A stretch of DNA of 64,000 bases from Pantoea coffeiphila. GTDB taxonomy: Bacteria; Pseudomonadota; Gammaproteobacteria; Enterobacterales; Enterobacteriaceae. Within the stretch, counting starts at the first letter, position 1. Every line of letters starts with the position of its first letter. The DNA lies in contig NZ_JAFBFW010000001.1 in assembly GCF_016909495.1 (NCBI RefSeq), positions 992,001 to 1,056,000 of the forward strand, read 5' to 3'. The notes beneath the pieces were generated by a model. That model was not told the origin of the DNA. It worked only from the letters and a program-made list of their open reading frames with translations, and made no database searches. Below, piece by piece: positions 35,433 to 45,081 of this stretch. The position numbers and the translations under genes were made by a program.

Positions 35433-36593
35433 TCATTTTAAAGGAACTGTACGCATCCATTTACATAAATTTACCAGCATACTCATGCAGTGTTCTACTT
35501 GTTCAATAGCAATAAACTCATCCGGCTTATGCCCCTGCGCCATGCTGCCTGGCCCGCAAATCAGGGTGGCAATCCCCGCTTCATCAAACAATCCCCCTTC
35601 GGTGCCAAACGCCACGGTTGAGAAATCATTGCTGCCACTCCATTGCGCCAGCCACTGCGCGAATTGCGATTGCGGATCGGTGAGCAGGCTAGGATAGTAG
35701 CTCAGCGGCTGAAAACGGATCGCGCTCTCGGCTGCCACCGCCTGCATTTGCGGTAACAATTGCTGTTGCGAGAACAGCTCGACCTCGGTCATCACACCCT
35801 GAACATTAGCGCCCGGCAGATAGCGGATTTCAAAATCAAACTGACAATCCTGCGGCACGATGTTCAGCGCGCTGCCGCCCTGAATCATACCGGTCTGGAG
35901 CGTGCTATAGGGGGGATCAAAACGCGCATCCTCGATCTGCTTCAGTTGCTGCGCCGCTGCGCCCAGCTGGTTGATAAGCCTGGCCGCGTATTCGATGGCA
36001 TTGACGCCAGAGGGTGCATAGGCCGAGTGACAGGCGCGGCCATGCACCTGACAACGCATCGCCACCTTGCCTTTGTGTCCATACACCGGGCGCATTTCTG
36101 TCGGCTCGCCGATGATACACATGGCGGGTTTTTCCGCAGACGCGCGCAGATAGTCCACCATGCTGCGCACCCCGAGGCAGCCCACTTCCTCATCATAGGA
36201 AAAAGCCAGATGCAGCGGCAGGCGCAACGGCTGGGTCAGAAAGTTATCCAGCGATGCCAGCACGCAGGCCAGAAAGCCCTTCATGTCGGCACTGCCACGG
36301 CCATAGTAGCGCCCTTCCTGTTGTGTCAGGGCAAACGGCGGCAGCGTCCATTGCTGACCATCGACCGGCACCACATCGGTATGACCGGACAACATCACCC
36401 CGCCGTCACCGCCCGGTCCCAGCCGGGCATACAGATTGGCTTTGCGCCCGCTGTCATCCATGATGCGTTGCGACGCGATACCCCGTTGCGCCAGAAAATC
36501 TTCAATCCAGGCAATCAACGCCAGATTGGATTCGCGGCTGGTGGTATCAAACGCCAGCAGTGCCGCGAGGATGTCGCGTACCGCGTTACTCAT
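35433..36593 (-). CDS. M20-family deacylase, acetylornithine deacetylase (ArgE)-like
   Basis: 386-residue zinc amidohydrolase. Metal and catalytic residues are seen in LSGHTDVVPVD (His, catalytic Asp), GRGSADMKGF (bridging Asp), SYDEEVGCLG (Glu pair) and a C-terminal GHKPDEFI histidine; RACHSAYAP marks the dimerisation domain. The true start is the ATG at 36593, which overlaps the DUF1028 stop as ATGAGTAA; the longer upstream frame is spurious. Its place as last gene of an FMO/RidA/DUF1028 operon argues for removal of an N-acyl group in a catabolic pathway and not arginine biosynthesis. Confidence 0.88.
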   Translation of the reverse strand: MSNAVRDILAALLAFDTTSRESNLALIAWIEDFLAQRGIASQRIMDDSGRKANLYARLGPGGDGGVMLSGHTDVVPVDGQQWTLPPFALTQQEGRYYGRGSADMKGFLACVLASLDNFLTQPLRLPLHLAFSYDEEVGCLGVRSMVDYLRASAEKPAMCIIGEPTEMRPVYGHKGKVAMRCQVHGRACHSAYAPSGVNAIEYAARLINQLGAAAQQLKQIEDARFDPPYSTLQTGMIQGGSALNIVPQDCQFDFEIRYLPGANVQGVMTEVELFSQQQLLPQMQAVAAESAIRFQPLSYYPSLLTDPQSQFAQWLAQWSGSNDFSTVAFGTEGGLFDEAGIATLICGPGSMAQGHKPDEFIAIEQVEHCMSMLVNLCKWMRTVPLK

Positions 36594-37260
36594 CGCCGGG
36601 TACGCCATAGCTCGGGGCATCGCGTGGATCCAGTGCCCGGGTGACGTAAGCCTGCATCTGCGGTTCATACGCCAGCCACAACTTGTGCAGCTCTGCCAAT
36701 GGGTTTTCTTCTGCCCAATCGACGCGCAGGTCCACCAGCGGCCAGGTGTAATCATCGACTACTTTCACGGCAGCAGAATGCACCGGCCCCGCCTCACCAC
36801 CAGCGTCGATCCCCGCCTGCAACGCCGTAATCAGACGACTGGTGAGTTCACCGGTGGTGGCTTCAAAAGCCGTCACCATTGCGGCGATCACCGCTTGCTC
36901 CGCCAGCATATTGCCTGCGGCCACGCATTCTTTGCCCTGCACCACATGATAAATACCCAGCGTCTTGTCACCGCTAAAGGCGGCGCTGCGACCGCTGGCG
37001 TCAATGACAGTCACCTGGCGATACTCGCTAAAGCGATCTTCTGCCAGCGCGCTTTTCAGTGCCTGTTCCGGCGCTAACCCCGCCTCCAGCCGCGCCAGAA
37101 TCTGCTGCCCCAGTGCCGGTAATGTAATGTTCTGGCTGGATACCGCCCCCACTCCGGCCACCAGCCACGGGCAACGCGCGCCGACGGCAATGCTCGACGA
37201 GCTAATGGCGATACCGAGTTGGCCGGACTCCGCACAGCGTGCGGCAATCGAAAGCGTCAT
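36586..37260 (-). CDS. DUF1028-family protein (Ntn-hydrolase-like)
   Basis: 224 residues beginning TLSIAARCAESGQLGIAISSS, with GVGAVSSQNITLPALGQQIL and QVTVIDASGRSAAFSGDKTL; the DUF1028 family has an Ntn-hydrolase-like fold and no firm function. Its ATG overlaps the RidA stop by four bases (ATGA) and its stop overlaps the deacylase start by eight, so the three are translationally coupled. The C-terminal extension after GEAGPVHSAAVKVVDD is typical. Confidence 0.87.
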   Translation of the reverse strand: MTLSIAARCAESGQLGIAISSSSIAVGARCPWLVAGVGAVSSQNITLPALGQQILARLEAGLAPEQALKSALAEDRFSEYRQVTVIDASGRSAAFSGDKTLGIYHVVQGKECVAAGNMLAEQAVIAAMVTAFEATTGELTSRLITALQAGIDAGGEAGPVHSAAVKVVDDYTWPLVDLRVDWAEENPLAELHKLWLAYEPQMQAYVTRALDPRDAPSYGVPGDE

Positions 37261-37682
37261 TTCGCCTCCCAGTCATCCGGGATCACCGCAATCACATCAA
37301 TTTCCATCAGCCACTGCGGCTGTGCCAGCGCCGAAACCACCAGACCAGTTGAAATCGGAAACACCCCTTTCAGCCATTTGCCCACTTCCTGGTAAACCGG
37401 CTCGCGATAGCGTGGATCGGTAAGATAGGTGGTGGTTTTCACGATATGGCTCAGGTCGCTACCGGCTTCTTCCAGCAGCTGTTTGAGGTTTTTCATCGCC
37501 TGTTCGGTTTGAGCGCGGGGATCGCCCAGCCCGACCAGATTGCCTGCAAAATCGGTACCGACCTGGCCGCGCACGTAGACGGTATTACCAGCGCGTACCG
37601 CCTGGCAGAGATCGTTGTCCAGCGTCTGATTCGGATAGGTTTCTTTGGTGTTGAACATACGAATACGTTGATGAGTAGGCAT
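37257..37682 (-). CDS. RidA/YjgF/RutC-family protein
   Basis: 141 residues with the YjgF trimer fold: VYVRGQVGTDFAGNLVGLGD, QTEQAMKNLKQLLEEAG and the C-terminal WLMEIDVIAVIPD. The RidA-type Arg that binds the imine carboxylate (usually in the PxR-x6-V motif) is not evident near YREPVYQEV, so it may be a RutC-like or other subgroup that hydrolyses a different imine or enamine. AAGGA precedes the start by eight bases. Second gene of the FMO operon. Confidence 0.88.
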   Translation of the reverse strand: MPTHQRIRMFNTKETYPNQTLDNDLCQAVRAGNTVYVRGQVGTDFAGNLVGLGDPRAQTEQAMKNLKQLLEEAGSDLSHIVKTTTYLTDPRYREPVYQEVGKWLKGVFPISTGLVVSALAQPQWLMEIDVIAVIPDDWEAK

Positions 37683-37691
37683 AACAGTTCC

Positions 37692-38960
37692 TTAAAGCGA
37701 GTCAGAGGGAGCGCGGTAATGCTGGTACTGGCGCTGGATAGCGATCTGGTCAGCAATAAATTTGGCATCGTGCCAGACGCCCCAGATAAAGGTGGAACCA
37801 CGACGTGACAACCACGGCAAGCCGAGAAAATAGACGCCAGGCTCGCTGGAAACACCACGATGATGCTGCGGTCTGCCCTGGTCATTAAAGGCATTAACCT
37901 TCAGCCAGCTGTAATCGGCCACGTAGCCCGTCGCCCAGATAATGCTGGTGATGCCAGCTTCGGCCAGATTAAGTGACAGCTGCGGATGGGTTACGCAGGC
38001 GGGGTCTGGCAGGAACTCACGTGCTTGCGGTTCAGGCGGTAAATCAAGACCGTTACGGTCGATATACGCGTCAGCAGCATCCAGCAATGCGAGATAATTA
38101 GCATCGCCGCGCGCAATATTCACCGCCAGGTCATCCTGAAAACGTACGGTGTTAGCGGTGAAACTTTCAGTCAGGCCAACGAGGTTAACGCCCTGCGCCG
38201 CCAGACGACGGAAATCGACGGTATGCCCACCGCGTGCGCCACTGACGGCGATGGTGACATGCTCTTTGCCCGGCTGGCTGGCTGCGGCATCCCACAGACC
38301 GAGTACCCCAAGCCACCAGCAGAAGTCCCGGCCACGGTAGGAACGTGGTGGACGATCGTGCGGTCCCACCGACAGCCATACGGGCTTACCGGCACGTTGC
38401 AGCTCATCAGCAATCTGCACGCCGGAAGAACCGGCACCAACCACCAGCACGCCCCCCTGCGGCAGCTGCTGCGGATTTTTATAGTCTGCCGAGTGCAGCT
38501 GTTGTACCTGGCTATGCTGAGGAGCAATCGCCGGGATGACCGGACGCTGGAAAGGACCGGTAGCGGCCACGATACGCTGCACATTGATCACGCCTGCGGA
38601 GGTGGTGACGGTGAAACCACTGCGCCCCTGATTGCGTTCAGCGCTTAACACTTCGACGCCAGTATGAATCGGTGACTGGTTCATGGCGGCGTAGCTGACA
38701 AAATAATCGGCAACCTGTTCTTTCGCCACGAAGCTGTCAGGTGAGCAGCCGGGAAACTCCATCCCCGGAAAGCGGTCATGCCAGGCCGGACCGTTGGCAA
38801 CCAGCGAATCCCAGCGACGACTACGCCAGGATTCGGCAATCCGATTTTTCTCCACTACCAGATGCGGAATGCCCAGACGCGTCAGGTGTTCGCTCATGGC
38901 AACCCCCGCCTGACCCGCGCCAATAATCAGCGTATCTGTTTCAGTTTTTAATGATGTCAT
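37692..38960 (-). CDS. Flavin-containing monooxygenase, YUCCA-like
   Basis: 422-residue two-dinucleotide-domain flavoprotein. FAD motif IIGAGQAGVAMSEHL at the N-terminus and NADPH motif VVGAGSSGVQIADEL near residue 170, with the C-terminal WATGYVADYSWL. The AAGGA ribosome-binding site seven bases before 38960 selects MTSLKTE as the start over MKDVEM. It would hydroxylate or N-oxidise a substrate with NADPH and O2. It heads the minus-strand half of the divergent catabolic cluster. Confidence 0.88.
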   Translation of the reverse strand: MTSLKTETDTLIIGAGQAGVAMSEHLTRLGIPHLVVEKNRIAESWRSRRWDSLVANGPAWHDRFPGMEFPGCSPDSFVAKEQVADYFVSYAAMNQSPIHTGVEVLSAERNQGRSGFTVTTSAGVINVQRIVAATGPFQRPVIPAIAPQHSQVQQLHSADYKNPQQLPQGGVLVVGAGSSGVQIADELQRAGKPVWLSVGPHDRPPRSYRGRDFCWWLGVLGLWDAAASQPGKEHVTIAVSGARGGHTVDFRRLAAQGVNLVGLTESFTANTVRFQDDLAVNIARGDANYLALLDAADAYIDRNGLDLPPEPQAREFLPDPACVTHPQLSLNLAEAGITSIIWATGYVADYSWLKVNAFNDQGRPQHHRGVSSEPGVYFLGLPWLSRRGSTFIWGVWHDAKFIADQIAIQRQYQHYRAPSDSL

Positions 38961-39568
38961 TTCAACGTCCTTCATCCCGCATCACGCAGGGGATTAACCA
39001 CTTAAGAAGGACCCAAGACTATTGGAGCACGTGCAGGCGGTAAAATATTATAAAGTGAGCGTCTGGATAGAAAATATTTAACCTGCTGGCAACCTTGTCC
39101 GCCGAAATAAAATACAAAGCCCTGTTAAAGCCGCATCCGCTCTGCACAGGCAAGATAAAAAGGTGCTGAGATAAATCAAATTAACGCGATTCACAGACAA
39201 CATTTTTACTTATTAATTTTGCAAAATTGACGATATTTAATATTGCCAACGATGCTTCAGTGACGAGCAGACGCGCACCAAAATAAGGCATTCAGCCAGA
39301 ACGTGGCATTTTAGATGTTAATAATCAAATAGTTAATTAGATTCAAAAATATCTCACCTGTCATTCTTTAACGTTCCAATTTGGGGCAGCCAATCCATAA
39401 GCGAGATTGCATCTTTTTTTTATATTAGTTGGCTATATTTTTCTTCATTTCTCTCTATAGCCAACTGTTGCAACATCCCATCAACGTTATTTTCACCCCT
39501 CCCAATTTTTTGGGTGGTTATAACCGCAGCCATGCGGCAAGCCTGCAAATGACTTTGTTGAGATAACT
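38961..39568. other. Divergent promoter region of the catabolic cluster
   Basis: About 600 AT-rich bases between the FMO and NCS1 permease genes. It must hold promoters for both operons and the binding site of the LysR regulator at 44161. No single strong palindrome stands out; several AT-rich runs around 39160-39480 are compatible with promoters or H-NS binding. Confidence 0.45.
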
Positions 39569-40972
39569 ATGATGACAAACAACCCAAAAGATAATGCTGT
39601 TGCAACCACAATAGAGTTGAGCACCATCCAGCCCATTCCCGCGCATGAACGTCATGGCAAGCCACGGGATCTTTTTACCATCTGGTTTGGTTCAAACATC
39701 ATGTTGCTTACCGTGATTACCGGTGCGCTGGCGGTGAGTATTTTCCACTTATCTTTTATGTGGGCCACCCTCGCCGTATTGATTGGTAACCTTGCCGGTG
39801 GGCTGTTTATGGCATTGCATTCCGCGCAGGGGCCACAATTAGGTGTGCCGCAGATGGTGCAAACCCGCGGCCAGTTTGGTTCTTATGGTTCCGTGCTGGT
39901 GGTGGCGTTAGTCGTCATCATGTATATCGGCTTTCTGGCATCGAACCTGGTGCTGGGCGGTCAGTCACTGCACGCCATCTACGCACCGGTTTCTACCGAT
40001 ACCGGCATCCTGGTTTCTGCGGTACTCAGCCTGGTCGCCTGTGCCTTCGGTTATAACCTGATTCATGCCTACACCAAGGTGATGTCGTGGGTATCCGGTA
40101 TTATTTTGCTCGCGGCCTTTGCGTGGATTGTTTTCGTGCATGGTCTGCCGACTGATTTTCTCGCACGTAATGGCTTTAATCTCAGCGGATTCCTCGGTGC
40201 CATTTCCATCGCCGCGTTATGGCAGCTGGCCTATGCGCCTTATGTATCCGATTATTCCCGCTACATGCCAAAAGATATCAGCGAAAAAAGTGTCTTCTGG
40301 TGTAGCTACCTGGGATGCGTACTGGGTTCATTGTTCCCGATGATTCTTGGCATTCTGGTTTCTATTTGCATCGTGGATGGTGATTTAATCACCGGCATTG
40401 TGAATATGACCGGCGGATTATCCTCCACCGTAATTATTGTGTTTGCCTTAGGCATTGCCGCGACCAATGCAATGAACCTCTATTGCGGCGTGCTCTGCAC
40501 CCTGACGCTCGGCCAGACATTCCTGCCTAAATGGTCGCCACTTTCTGGCGCCCGCATTGTGGTTTCGATTGTCACCATCCTTATCGAAGTGCTGATTGCG
40601 ATTTATGGTCAGGAAAACTTTCTGGTCAATTACACCAACTTTATTCTGATGCTGCTGTATGTGCTGGTGCCGTGGACGGCAATTAACCTGGTTGATTACT
40701 ATCTGGTGGCCCACGGTAATTATGATGTCGCTTCATTCTTCCGTCGCGACGGTGGCATATACGGTTACTTCAATTCAAAAGCCATTTTCTGTTATCTGCT
40801 GGGCATCATCGTCGAGATTCCCTTTATGTCTACCGCCATCTATACCGGCCCGGCAGCAAATATGTTAGGTGGTGCCGACATCTCCTGGATTATTGGTTTA
40901 GCCATCGTCTCACCTGTTTATTATTTCCTCTGCCGTACTCAGGCAGTGGCGCAAACCTCTGTTGCTAAATAA
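39569..40972 (+). CDS. NCS1-family permease (cytosine/purine/hydantoin type)
   Basis: 467-residue, 12-helix symporter. IWFGSNIMLLTVITGALAV near the N-terminus, LGVPQMVQTRGQFGSYGS in helix 3 region and WQLAYAPYVSDYSRYMPKD after the sixth helix are NCS1 signatures. The family imports nitrogen heterocycles such as cytosine, allantoin, hydantoins or vitamin-like compounds. It is the first gene of the plus-strand half of the catabolic cluster and is expected to bring in the substrate. Confidence 0.88.
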   Translation: MMTNNPKDNAVATTIELSTIQPIPAHERHGKPRDLFTIWFGSNIMLLTVITGALAVSIFHLSFMWATLAVLIGNLAGGLFMALHSAQGPQLGVPQMVQTRGQFGSYGSVLVVALVVIMYIGFLASNLVLGGQSLHAIYAPVSTDTGILVSAVLSLVACAFGYNLIHAYTKVMSWVSGIILLAAFAWIVFVHGLPTDFLARNGFNLSGFLGAISIAALWQLAYAPYVSDYSRYMPKDISEKSVFWCSYLGCVLGSLFPMILGILVSICIVDGDLITGIVNMTGGLSSTVIIVFALGIAATNAMNLYCGVLCTLTLGQTFLPKWSPLSGARIVVSIVTILIEVLIAIYGQENFLVNYTNFILMLLYVLVPWTAINLVDYYLVAHGNYDVASFFRRDGGIYGYFNSKAIFCYLLGIIVEIPFMSTAIYTGPAANMLGGADISWIIGLAIVSPVYYFLCRTQAVAQTSVAK

Positions 40973-40980
40973 TCACCGGA

Positions 40981-42633
40981 ATGACTATGAACAATAGCAA
41001 GACCTATGACTACATCATTATTGGTGGTGGTTCCGCAGGTTCAGTACTGGCCGCCCGGCTTGCAGAGCAGGCAGATCTCAAGATCTGCCTTATCGAGGCC
41101 GGTAGCCGTGATGAAACCCCGCGTATCCAGACGCCTGCGGGCACCATCACCCTGTATAAAAGCAAAAAGTTCAGCTGGAACTTTTATTCAACGCCACAAA
41201 AAAGCCTGGGGGGACGGCAAATCCACGTCCCGCGCGGCAAGGCGCTGGGTGGTTCCTCATCCATGAACAGCATGATTTATATTCGCGGATTACCTTCTGA
41301 TTATGACCGCTGGGAACAGCAAGGTTGTGAGGGCTGGGGCTGGAATAATGTCCTGCCCTGGTTCAAACGATCGGAAAAGAATCTGCTGTCTCAGGACCCG
41401 GCATATCATGGTTTTAACGGCGAATTACTGGTCGATAAACCGCGCGATCCCAATCCGGTATCAGCGCTGTTTGTCGCGGCGGGCAAGCGGGTCGGATTAG
41501 CGGAGAACACCGACTTTAACGGTAAATCGCTGGCGGGGGTCGGCATTTACAACGTCACGCAAAAGGATGGCAAACGGTTATCATGCTATCGTGCATTTTT
41601 GCATCCCCATATTGGGCGCAGCAATTTGACCGTGATGACTGACTGCACCGTGCAAACGTTGATCATTGAAGACAAAGCGGTCAAAGGCGTGCGAATAACT
41701 GAGCATGGCCGCGATCAACCCACGTCAATTCTCTGCCGCCATGAAGTCATCCTTTCGGCCGGCTCGATCGGCTCACCGCATATTCTGCTGAAATCAGGTA
41801 TCGGGCCTGCTGCCGAACTTGAGGCCGCAGGTATTCCGCTGGTGCACCCTCTTCCCGGGGTGGGCAAAAATCTTCAGGACCATCTGGATGGTCTGGTCAC
41901 CGTGCGTTCCAGAAACCCTCTGACGCTTGGTTTTTCCCTCGCCGCCTGGAAACCGATCCTGACATCCCCCTTCCAGTATCTCTTTCGTCGCAAAGGTTGG
42001 CTAACCACCAATTATGTTGAAGCCGGTGGCTTTGCCGCGACAAAACTCAGTAGCGATGAACCCGATATTCAGTTCCATTTTGTGCCGGGTTATCGCAGCC
42101 ATCGTGGCCGTTTATTTGAATGGGGCCACGGCTATGCGATTCACACCTGCGTTTTACGTCCGCGGTCGATCGGCGCGTTGCAGTTAAAGCGTGATGGGCA
42201 GATCGCTATTGATTTTAATTTCCTCGCCGATCCTTATGACGCCAGCGTGCTGGTGGAAGGGATAAAAGTAGCAAGGAATATTCTGGCTCAGCCGGAATTC
42301 AATGCATTGCATGGCGAAGAGATGCTGCCGGGCAAACATATCCAGACTGACGAACAGCTGCATCAATACGTCAAAGAATATTGCGCCACGGTTTTCCATC
42401 CGGTTGGCACCTGCAAGATGGGGCGGGATGAAATGAGTGTTGTCGCACCGGACACTCTCAAGGTATATGGCGTGGAAAATTTGCGCGTGGCAGATGCATC
42501 AATTATGCCGACGCTTATCAGCGGCAACACCAATGCGCCTTCAATTATGATTGGCGAACGTGCGGCAAGCATGATCCTGCAAGGAACGCCGGTAGCTGAG
42601 ACCGAGACGAATAAGGAGAACGCTTATGCATAA
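40981..42633 (+). CDS. GMC-family FAD alcohol oxidoreductase (choline dehydrogenase-like)
   Basis: 550 residues. The FAD loop IIGGGSAGSVLAARLAE is at about residues 13-29, GMC signature 1 is GKALGGSSSMNSMIYIRG, signature 2 is SAGSIGSPHILLKSGIG, and the catalytic His and Asn lie in FHPVGTCKMG and SGNTNAPSIMI. It oxidises a primary alcohol to an aldehyde, which the following aldehyde dehydrogenase would oxidise further. It starts eight bases after the permease stop. Confidence 0.92.
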   Translation: MTMNNSKTYDYIIIGGGSAGSVLAARLAEQADLKICLIEAGSRDETPRIQTPAGTITLYKSKKFSWNFYSTPQKSLGGRQIHVPRGKALGGSSSMNSMIYIRGLPSDYDRWEQQGCEGWGWNNVLPWFKRSEKNLLSQDPAYHGFNGELLVDKPRDPNPVSALFVAAGKRVGLAENTDFNGKSLAGVGIYNVTQKDGKRLSCYRAFLHPHIGRSNLTVMTDCTVQTLIIEDKAVKGVRITEHGRDQPTSILCRHEVILSAGSIGSPHILLKSGIGPAAELEAAGIPLVHPLPGVGKNLQDHLDGLVTVRSRNPLTLGFSLAAWKPILTSPFQYLFRRKGWLTTNYVEAGGFAATKLSSDEPDIQFHFVPGYRSHRGRLFEWGHGYAIHTCVLRPRSIGALQLKRDGQIAIDFNFLADPYDASVLVEGIKVARNILAQPEFNALHGEEMLPGKHIQTDEQLHQYVKEYCATVFHPVGTCKMGRDEMSVVAPDTLKVYGVENLRVADASIMPTLISGNTNAPSIMIGERAASMILQGTPVAETETNKENAYA

Positions 42634-44116
42634 TCGTGATTACTGGCAAGGTCTGCTGAACCAACAACGCTTTAGCACGCATGCCCTTATCGGGGGTAAA
42701 CCTTACTTCGCCAAAGCGGAGAAAACCTGGGCGGTGGTGAATCCCGCCACCAATGCAGTGTTAGCGGACGTCACCGCTTGCCAGGCTGAGGATATTGACG
42801 CTGCGGTGCGTTCAGCACGCCAGGCATTTACCTCTGGTATCTGGTCTGAATGTCCTTTAGCGCAACGCAAAGCCGTGCTGCGCAGGCTGGCGGAGCTGAT
42901 GCTGGAGCACCGGGAAGAACTGGCGCTGCTGGAAAGCGCAAGCATGGGGAAACCGGTGCTCGATGCCTATAACGTTGATGTGCCTGGTGCTGCTCATGTG
43001 ATGGCCTGGTACGCAGAAAGTATCGATAAGATTTATGACGAGGTTGCCCCCACCCGTCCGGGTACCCTGGCAACCATCACCCGTGAACCTGTCGGCGTGG
43101 TTGCCGCCATTGTGCCGTGGAATTTTCCCCTCGATATTGCCGCCTGGAAAATTGGCCCAGCGCTGGCAGCCGGAAATAGTGTGATCCTGAAACCCTCGGA
43201 GAATTCGCCTTTCACCGCACTGAAACTGGCAGAACTAGCGCTGGAGGCCGGGTTGCCCGCCGGGGTGTTAAACGTTGTTACCGGGCTGGGGATCGAAGCC
43301 GGTGCTGCGCTGGGCCAGCATAACGATGTTGATGTGCTGACCTTTACCGGTTCAACCGCGGTGGGCAAAGCCTTTATGGCCTATTCCGGCCAATCCAATT
43401 TGAAGCAGGTGTGGCTGGAATGTGGTGGCAAAAGCGCCAACATTATTTTTGCCAATTGCCAGGATCTCGATTTAGCCGCCGAAAAATCCGCCTTCGGTAT
43501 CTGTTTCAACCAGGGTGAAGTTTGTTCAGCTAACTCCAGATTATTAGTTGAGCGTAAGATCTATCCCGACTTTATGGCGAAGTTGATCACGAAGTTGCAC
43601 GGCTGGCAACCTGACCACCCGCTTAACCCCAATGCGAGGATGGGCGCGATGGTTTCGACTGCGCATAAAGATAAGGTGATGGATTTTATTCAGACCGCAG
43701 TGACTCAGGGCGGTATTGTGCGCGCGGGTGGCGAGCAACGCGAAATCGAGACAGTCGCTAACTACATCCTGCCGACGGTGATTGAGATTGAAAGCGAAAA
43801 CGTTAACTTATGGCGTGATGAAGTATTCGGTCCGGTGCTCGCGGTAAAAGTCTTTGATGATGAGTCGGAAGCCATCGAACTGGCGAATAATCATATTTAC
43901 GCCCTTGCTGCGTCTGTATGGTCGGACGACCTGAATCAGGCACATCGTGTGGCGCGCAAACTGAACGCCGGAACGGTGTCGGTCAACACCGTTGATGCGC
44001 TGGATGTGACCGTTCCTTTTGGTGGCAATCAGCAATCGGGTTTTGGCCGCGACCTGTCTTTACATGCCTTTGATAAATTCACCAAATTAAAAACCACCTG
44101 GCTTGAATTACGTTAA
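42626..44116 (+). CDS. NAD(P)-dependent aldehyde dehydrogenase
   Basis: 496-residue aldehyde dehydrogenase of the betaine-aldehyde/gamma-aminobutyraldehyde branch (by sequence style). Glu265 in WLECGGKSA and Cys300 in GEVCSANSR are the catalytic pair; IVPWNFPLDIAAWKIGPALAAGN is the cofactor segment and PFGGNQQSGFGRD the C-terminal motif. Its ATG overlaps the end of the GMC gene by eight bases, giving translational coupling and a consecutive alcohol-to-acid route. Confidence 0.92.
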   Translation: MHNRDYWQGLLNQQRFSTHALIGGKPYFAKAEKTWAVVNPATNAVLADVTACQAEDIDAAVRSARQAFTSGIWSECPLAQRKAVLRRLAELMLEHREELALLESASMGKPVLDAYNVDVPGAAHVMAWYAESIDKIYDEVAPTRPGTLATITREPVGVVAAIVPWNFPLDIAAWKIGPALAAGNSVILKPSENSPFTALKLAELALEAGLPAGVLNVVTGLGIEAGAALGQHNDVDVLTFTGSTAVGKAFMAYSGQSNLKQVWLECGGKSANIIFANCQDLDLAAEKSAFGICFNQGEVCSANSRLLVERKIYPDFMAKLITKLHGWQPDHPLNPNARMGAMVSTAHKDKVMDFIQTAVTQGGIVRAGGEQREIETVANYILPTVIEIESENVNLWRDEVFGPVLAVKVFDDESEAIELANNHIYALAASVWSDDLNQAHRVARKLNAGTVSVNTVDALDVTVPFGGNQQSGFGRDLSLHAFDKFTKLKTTWLELR

Positions 44117-44160
44117 ATACAACTGACGTTTGCTCTACCCGCAACGGGTAGAGTAACAAT

Positions 44161-45081
44161 TTAATGGCTGCTGACGGCCGGAGTTAATTCAACACTGCGG
44201 CAATAATCCATAAATAACCGCGTGGGCCGCGTGGGTTCATTATTTTGCAGATAAGCCATAATCAGCGTCGATGCCGCCATTTCATCGATAATATCCAGTT
44301 GCACCAAGCGCTGCCCATCGTATGTCATATCCGAACAGGGCCGGGTCACCAGCACCGAAAAGCCCAGCCCCTGCCCGACCATGCACCGCACCATTTCAAT
44401 TGACGGAGAGCTATAGGCCACTTCAGGGTAATAACCATTCTCTTTGAAAATGCTGATAAAGTAATTTTTGCTGGGTACCGCATCCAACAGGATCATCGGT
44501 TCGCTTGCCAGTTCCTGTAATGTCACCGCACTTTTTTTCGCCAGCGGATGCGCCGCCGGTAGCAGCGCATAGGGTTTATGCGGCGCATTCAGCGGTTCTT
44601 TCTGAATCGCGTTGTCCAGGTCAAGATCGTAGAGAAATGCCATGTCAAAACGGCCACGATGTAAACCGTGCATCAGCTCATGCTGTTCACCGTCGTACAG
44701 CTGAATATTGATTTCCGGATAGAGTTTTTTGAAACCTGCAATCAGCTTGGGCATATACAGCGGAGCCGCCGATTCAAAACAACCCACGGCGATGGTGCCG
44801 CAAACCAGCTCATTTTCTGCGCGTGAACTTTGCTCAAACTCATAGGACAACCGCAGCAACTCCTTTGCTTTTTCGTAGAACCGTCTCCCACTGGAGGTGA
44901 GCGATACGCCCTGTGCATGATGGCGAATGAACAGCTGCTGTTCAAAAGCGTCCTCAAGGTTTTTGATGGCGACCGAAATCGAAGGCTGGGCGATATGCAG
45001 CTGGCGTGACGCTTCGGCGATGCTTTCGGTCTCAACCACAGTGACGAAATATTTAAGTTGCTTGAGTGTGAAATGTGTCAT
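44161..45081 (-). CDS. LysR-family transcriptional regulator
   Basis: 306 residues with helix-turn-helix FTLKQLKYFVTVVETESIAEASRQLHIAQPSISV followed by LFIRHHAQGVSLTSSG. It is convergent with the aldehyde dehydrogenase gene and transcribed alone; as the only regulator in the block it probably controls the divergent operons at 37.2-44.1 kb. Confidence 0.88.
   Translation of the reverse strand: MTHFTLKQLKYFVTVVETESIAEASRQLHIAQPSISVAIKNLEDAFEQQLFIRHHAQGVSLTSSGRRFYEKAKELLRLSYEFEQSSRAENELVCGTIAVGCFESAAPLYMPKLIAGFKKLYPEINIQLYDGEQHELMHGLHRGRFDMAFLYDLDLDNAIQKEPLNAPHKPYALLPAAHPLAKKSAVTLQELASEPMILLDAVPSKNYFISIFKENGYYPEVAYSSPSIEMVRCMVGQGLGFSVLVTRPCSDMTYDGQRLVQLDIIDEMAASTLIMAYLQNNEPTRPTRLFMDYCRSVELTPAVSSH

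Noticed and set aside
35433..36593. Biosynthetic argE
   Set aside because: It is the last gene of an FMO/RidA/DUF1028 operon and not near other arg genes; assigned only to the M20 family.
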